64,000 nucleotides of DNA, taken from assembly GCA_015056765.1 (NCBI GenBank), contig SVFQ01000010.1:1-64000 (forward strand), read 5' to 3'. The notes below the pieces were generated by a model, which did not search any database, was not told where the DNA came from, and saw only the letters and a list, made by a program, of their open reading frames with translations. The stretch is from Lachnospiraceae bacterium (GTDB lineage Bacteria; Bacillota; Clostridia; Lachnospirales; Lachnospiraceae). The position numbers were made by a program, and so were the translations under genes. Below, piece by piece: positions 62,210 to 64,000 of the stretch. Positions within the stretch are counted from its first letter, which is position 1. Every line of letters begins with the position of its first letter.

Positions 62210-64000
62210 TTAAGCTAAAAATGTAGATCCAAGACCGTTGGCAGCGAAAGTAGCATCTACGATTCTGCCGGAACGATCAGCATCACCCAACACAAATACC
62301 TCATCAAAATTGTCAAAGAACGGCTCAACCAACTGGTTGACAGGACGAACGCCCAGCGCAATGACTACGGTGTCTGCCTCTAGCTTGGTTGTGGCTTTGG
62401 TCTCTGTATTCTCTAATGTCACAGAGCCCTGGTCGATGCTCATAAGACGCTCGCAGGTCTTTACTTCGATACCCATCTTCTGATAACGCATCATAGTATC
62501 TACCAGCACAGATTTGTAAAGGCCGCGACCTACTTCCTTCATCATCTCCACTAAAGTAACCTGACATCCCTTGTCGCCTAAAGTCTCTGCAGTCTCAAGA
62601 CCGGTGATACCACCACCGATGACAGCTACTTTACCGGTAGGAGTCTTTTTACCTAAAAGCACATCTTCTGCTGTCATGACATTGGCACCATCGATACCCG
62701 GAATCTGTGGAACGATTGGTGTACCGCCGGTTGCGATGAATACGCCTACAGGATTTACGGCTTTCACAGCATCCACAGTAGCTTCGCAGTTTAACTTCAC
62801 TTCGATGTTTTCTGCCTTAGTAACTCTGGCGATGAGGGAATCTTTGTAAGCACCCAGTTTTTCTTTCAAAAGTGGCTTATCTGCCACGTTCAGCTGTCCA
62901 CCTAAGTGATCTGCTTTCTCGAAAAGAACCGGTGCGAAGCCTCTCTCGCTTAAAGTAAGAGCTGCCTGCATACCTGCAGGGCCACCACCGATAATGGCTA
63001 CTTTTCTGCCATCTCCGTTCTTTACCACGTCAGCATACTCTACTTCACGGCCACAGCGTGGGTTTACTGCACACTTGATATGACCACCTTCGGAAAGACA
63101 TCCGAAGCAATACAGACATCCGATACATTTATTGATTTCATCAGCACGACCTTCTTTGGTCTTCTTCACCCAGTTAGGATCAGCCAGGTGTGCTCTACCT
63201 ACTGCTACGAAGTCACACACGTCTGATTCTAAGAGTTCTTCTGCCACGTCAGGATCCTTGATGTTATTTGCTGCAATGACAGGAATCTGTACTGCCTTTT
63301 TGATAGCTGTACCCAAATGTCTCTTCCAGCCCTGTGCAAAGCTTGCAGGCTCTACGATGGTGGTAGAGCTTTCATAGATACCGCTGCTGACATTGATTAC
63401 ATCGATGCCGCATTTCTCTAAGCATTTCGCGATTTCGATGCTGTCTTCCAGTTTCAGACCGCCCTCTACAAACTCATCTGCACTGATTCTGACAGAAATG
63501 ATGAACTGAGGGCCGCACATTGCACGAATACCCTGAATCATCTCCTGCAGAATGCGGATACGATTTTCGAAGGATCCGCCGTACTTATCTGTACGTTTGT
63601 TAGTGTATGGAGAAAGGAACTCGCATAGTAGATAGCCATGAGCTGCATGAAGTTCTACACCATCGAAGCCAGCCATTTTTGCAAATACAGCGCCACGTAC
63701 AAAGGCCTTAACCAAGTCCTCACACTCTTCTGTAGTCAGTTCACGAGGCATTTCCTGGGTCACCTTACACATCACCGCAGATGGTGCCACGATCTGTCTG
63801 CCACCAATCATAGCGGACTTATTCTCACGACCGGGATGCTGCAACTGCATGAGGATCTTGGTGCCATACTTATGCACACGCTCAGCAAGTCTCTCTAAGT
63901 GAGGTACCTGTCCTAATTCATAAGCGCCAAGCTGGTTAGGAATAGCAGTACCAAATACAGGCTCTACTCTGGTAATCTCTGTGATGATGAGACCTACTCC
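62210..64000 (-). CDS. NADH:flavin oxidoreductase (enoate/2,4-dienoyl-CoA reductase type), 5' end outside window
   Basis: At least 596 residues are visible; the reading frame continues to the right edge, so the start is outside. An Old Yellow Enzyme FMN barrel (HAAHGYLLCEFLSPYTNKR; TDKYGGSFENR) is followed by an iron-sulfur segment (CIGCLYCFGC), an FAD domain (VAIIGGGPAGMQAALTL) and an NAD(P) domain (VAVIGGGITGLETAETLG). It reduces carbon-carbon double bonds of enoates or enoyl-CoAs. BaiCD-like bile acid or other roles are possible but not supported here. Confidence 0.88.
   Translation of the reverse strand, partial: GVGLIITEITRVEPVFGTAIPNQLGAYELGQVPHLERLAERVHKYGTKILMQLQHPGRENKSAMIGGRQIVAPSAVMCKVTQEMPRELTTEECEDLVKAFVRGAVFAKMAGFDGVELHAAHGYLLCEFLSPYTNKRTDKYGGSFENRIRILQEMIQGIRAMCGPQFIISVRISADEFVEGGLKLEDSIEIAKCLEKCGIDVINVSSGIYESSTTIVEPASFAQGWKRHLGTAIKKAVQIPVIAANNIKDPDVAEELLESDVCDFVAVGRAHLADPNWVKKTKEGRADEINKCIGCLYCFGCLSEGGHIKCAVNPRCGREVEYADVVKNGDGRKVAIIGGGPAGMQAALTLSERGFAPVLFEKADHLGGQLNVADKPLLKEKLGAYKDSLIARVTKAENIEVKLNCEATVDAVKAVNPVGVFIATGGTPIVPQIPGIDGANVMTAEDVLLGKKTPTGKVAVIGGGITGLETAETLGDKGCQVTLVEMMKEVGRGLYKSVLVDTMMRYQKMGIEVKTCERLMSIDQGSVTLENTETKATTKLEADTVVIALGVRPVNQLVEPFFDNFDEVFVLGDADRSGRIVDATFAANGLGSTFLA

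Overview
The window reads as a chromosome segment of an anaerobic gut or rumen Clostridium-like bacterium, most likely a Lachnospiraceae member. This is inferred from moderate-GC DNA with strong Shine-Dalgarno sites, many sugar ABC transporters with lipoprotein binding proteins of the MKKK...LLAGCG type, glycosidases of families GH2, GH3, GH43, GH51 and GH127, DUF4854/DUF1846/DUF2130/DUF6273 proteins, a split transketolase and a valS T-box. Almost every gene lies on the minus strand.

Layout. 1-2.4 kb: edge of an unknown gene, a palindromic repeat element, a 23S rRNA methyltransferase, uridine kinase and a tRNA-Pro with the unusual anticodon AGG. 2.5-30.6 kb: a carbohydrate region with four CUT1-type ABC cassettes (binding protein plus two permeases, never an ATPase). 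Cassette 1 (2.5-7.4 kb) ends with a GH2 enzyme and lies next to a GH43 lipoprotein and an HTH regulator. Cassette 2 (13.8-23.3 kb) is an arabinan-type locus: a secreted endo-arabinanase-like GH43, cytoplasmic GH43 and GH51 arabinofuranosidases, the transporter, and a GH127 beta-L-arabinofuranosidase, with a divergent paralogous HTH regulator. Cassettes 3 and 4 (23.6-30.6 kb) are tandem paralogues that share an operator and have no glycosidase. Each regulated promoter carries its own inverted repeat.

30.8-53 kb: mostly core genes. DUF2130, pepD, infC-rpmI-rplT behind an L20-type leader, a TPR/zinc-ribbon membrane protein, folC, valS behind a T-box, a GH3-like membrane protein that lacks the usual catalytic loop, the lysC-hom-ACT operon, a domain-swapped GH3 beta-glucosidase, an acyltransferase fused to a DUF6273-like domain, and a thioesterase.

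53-64 kb: an unannotated type I toxin-antitoxin locus (39-residue membrane peptide with a tail-to-tail antisense RNA), glyA with a split transketolase, a GT2 glycosyltransferase, mutY, a second copy of the palindromic repeat, an alpha/beta hydrolase with a membrane domain, and an Old Yellow Enzyme family reductase that runs off the right edge.

The most interesting parts are the pair of ArsR-like regulators with a conserved C-terminal domain together with their operator arrays, the type I toxin-antitoxin locus, a putative stand-alone RNA at 43.4-43.7 kb, and the A34 proline tRNA. All starts, operators and promoters were read by eye; no database search was run.
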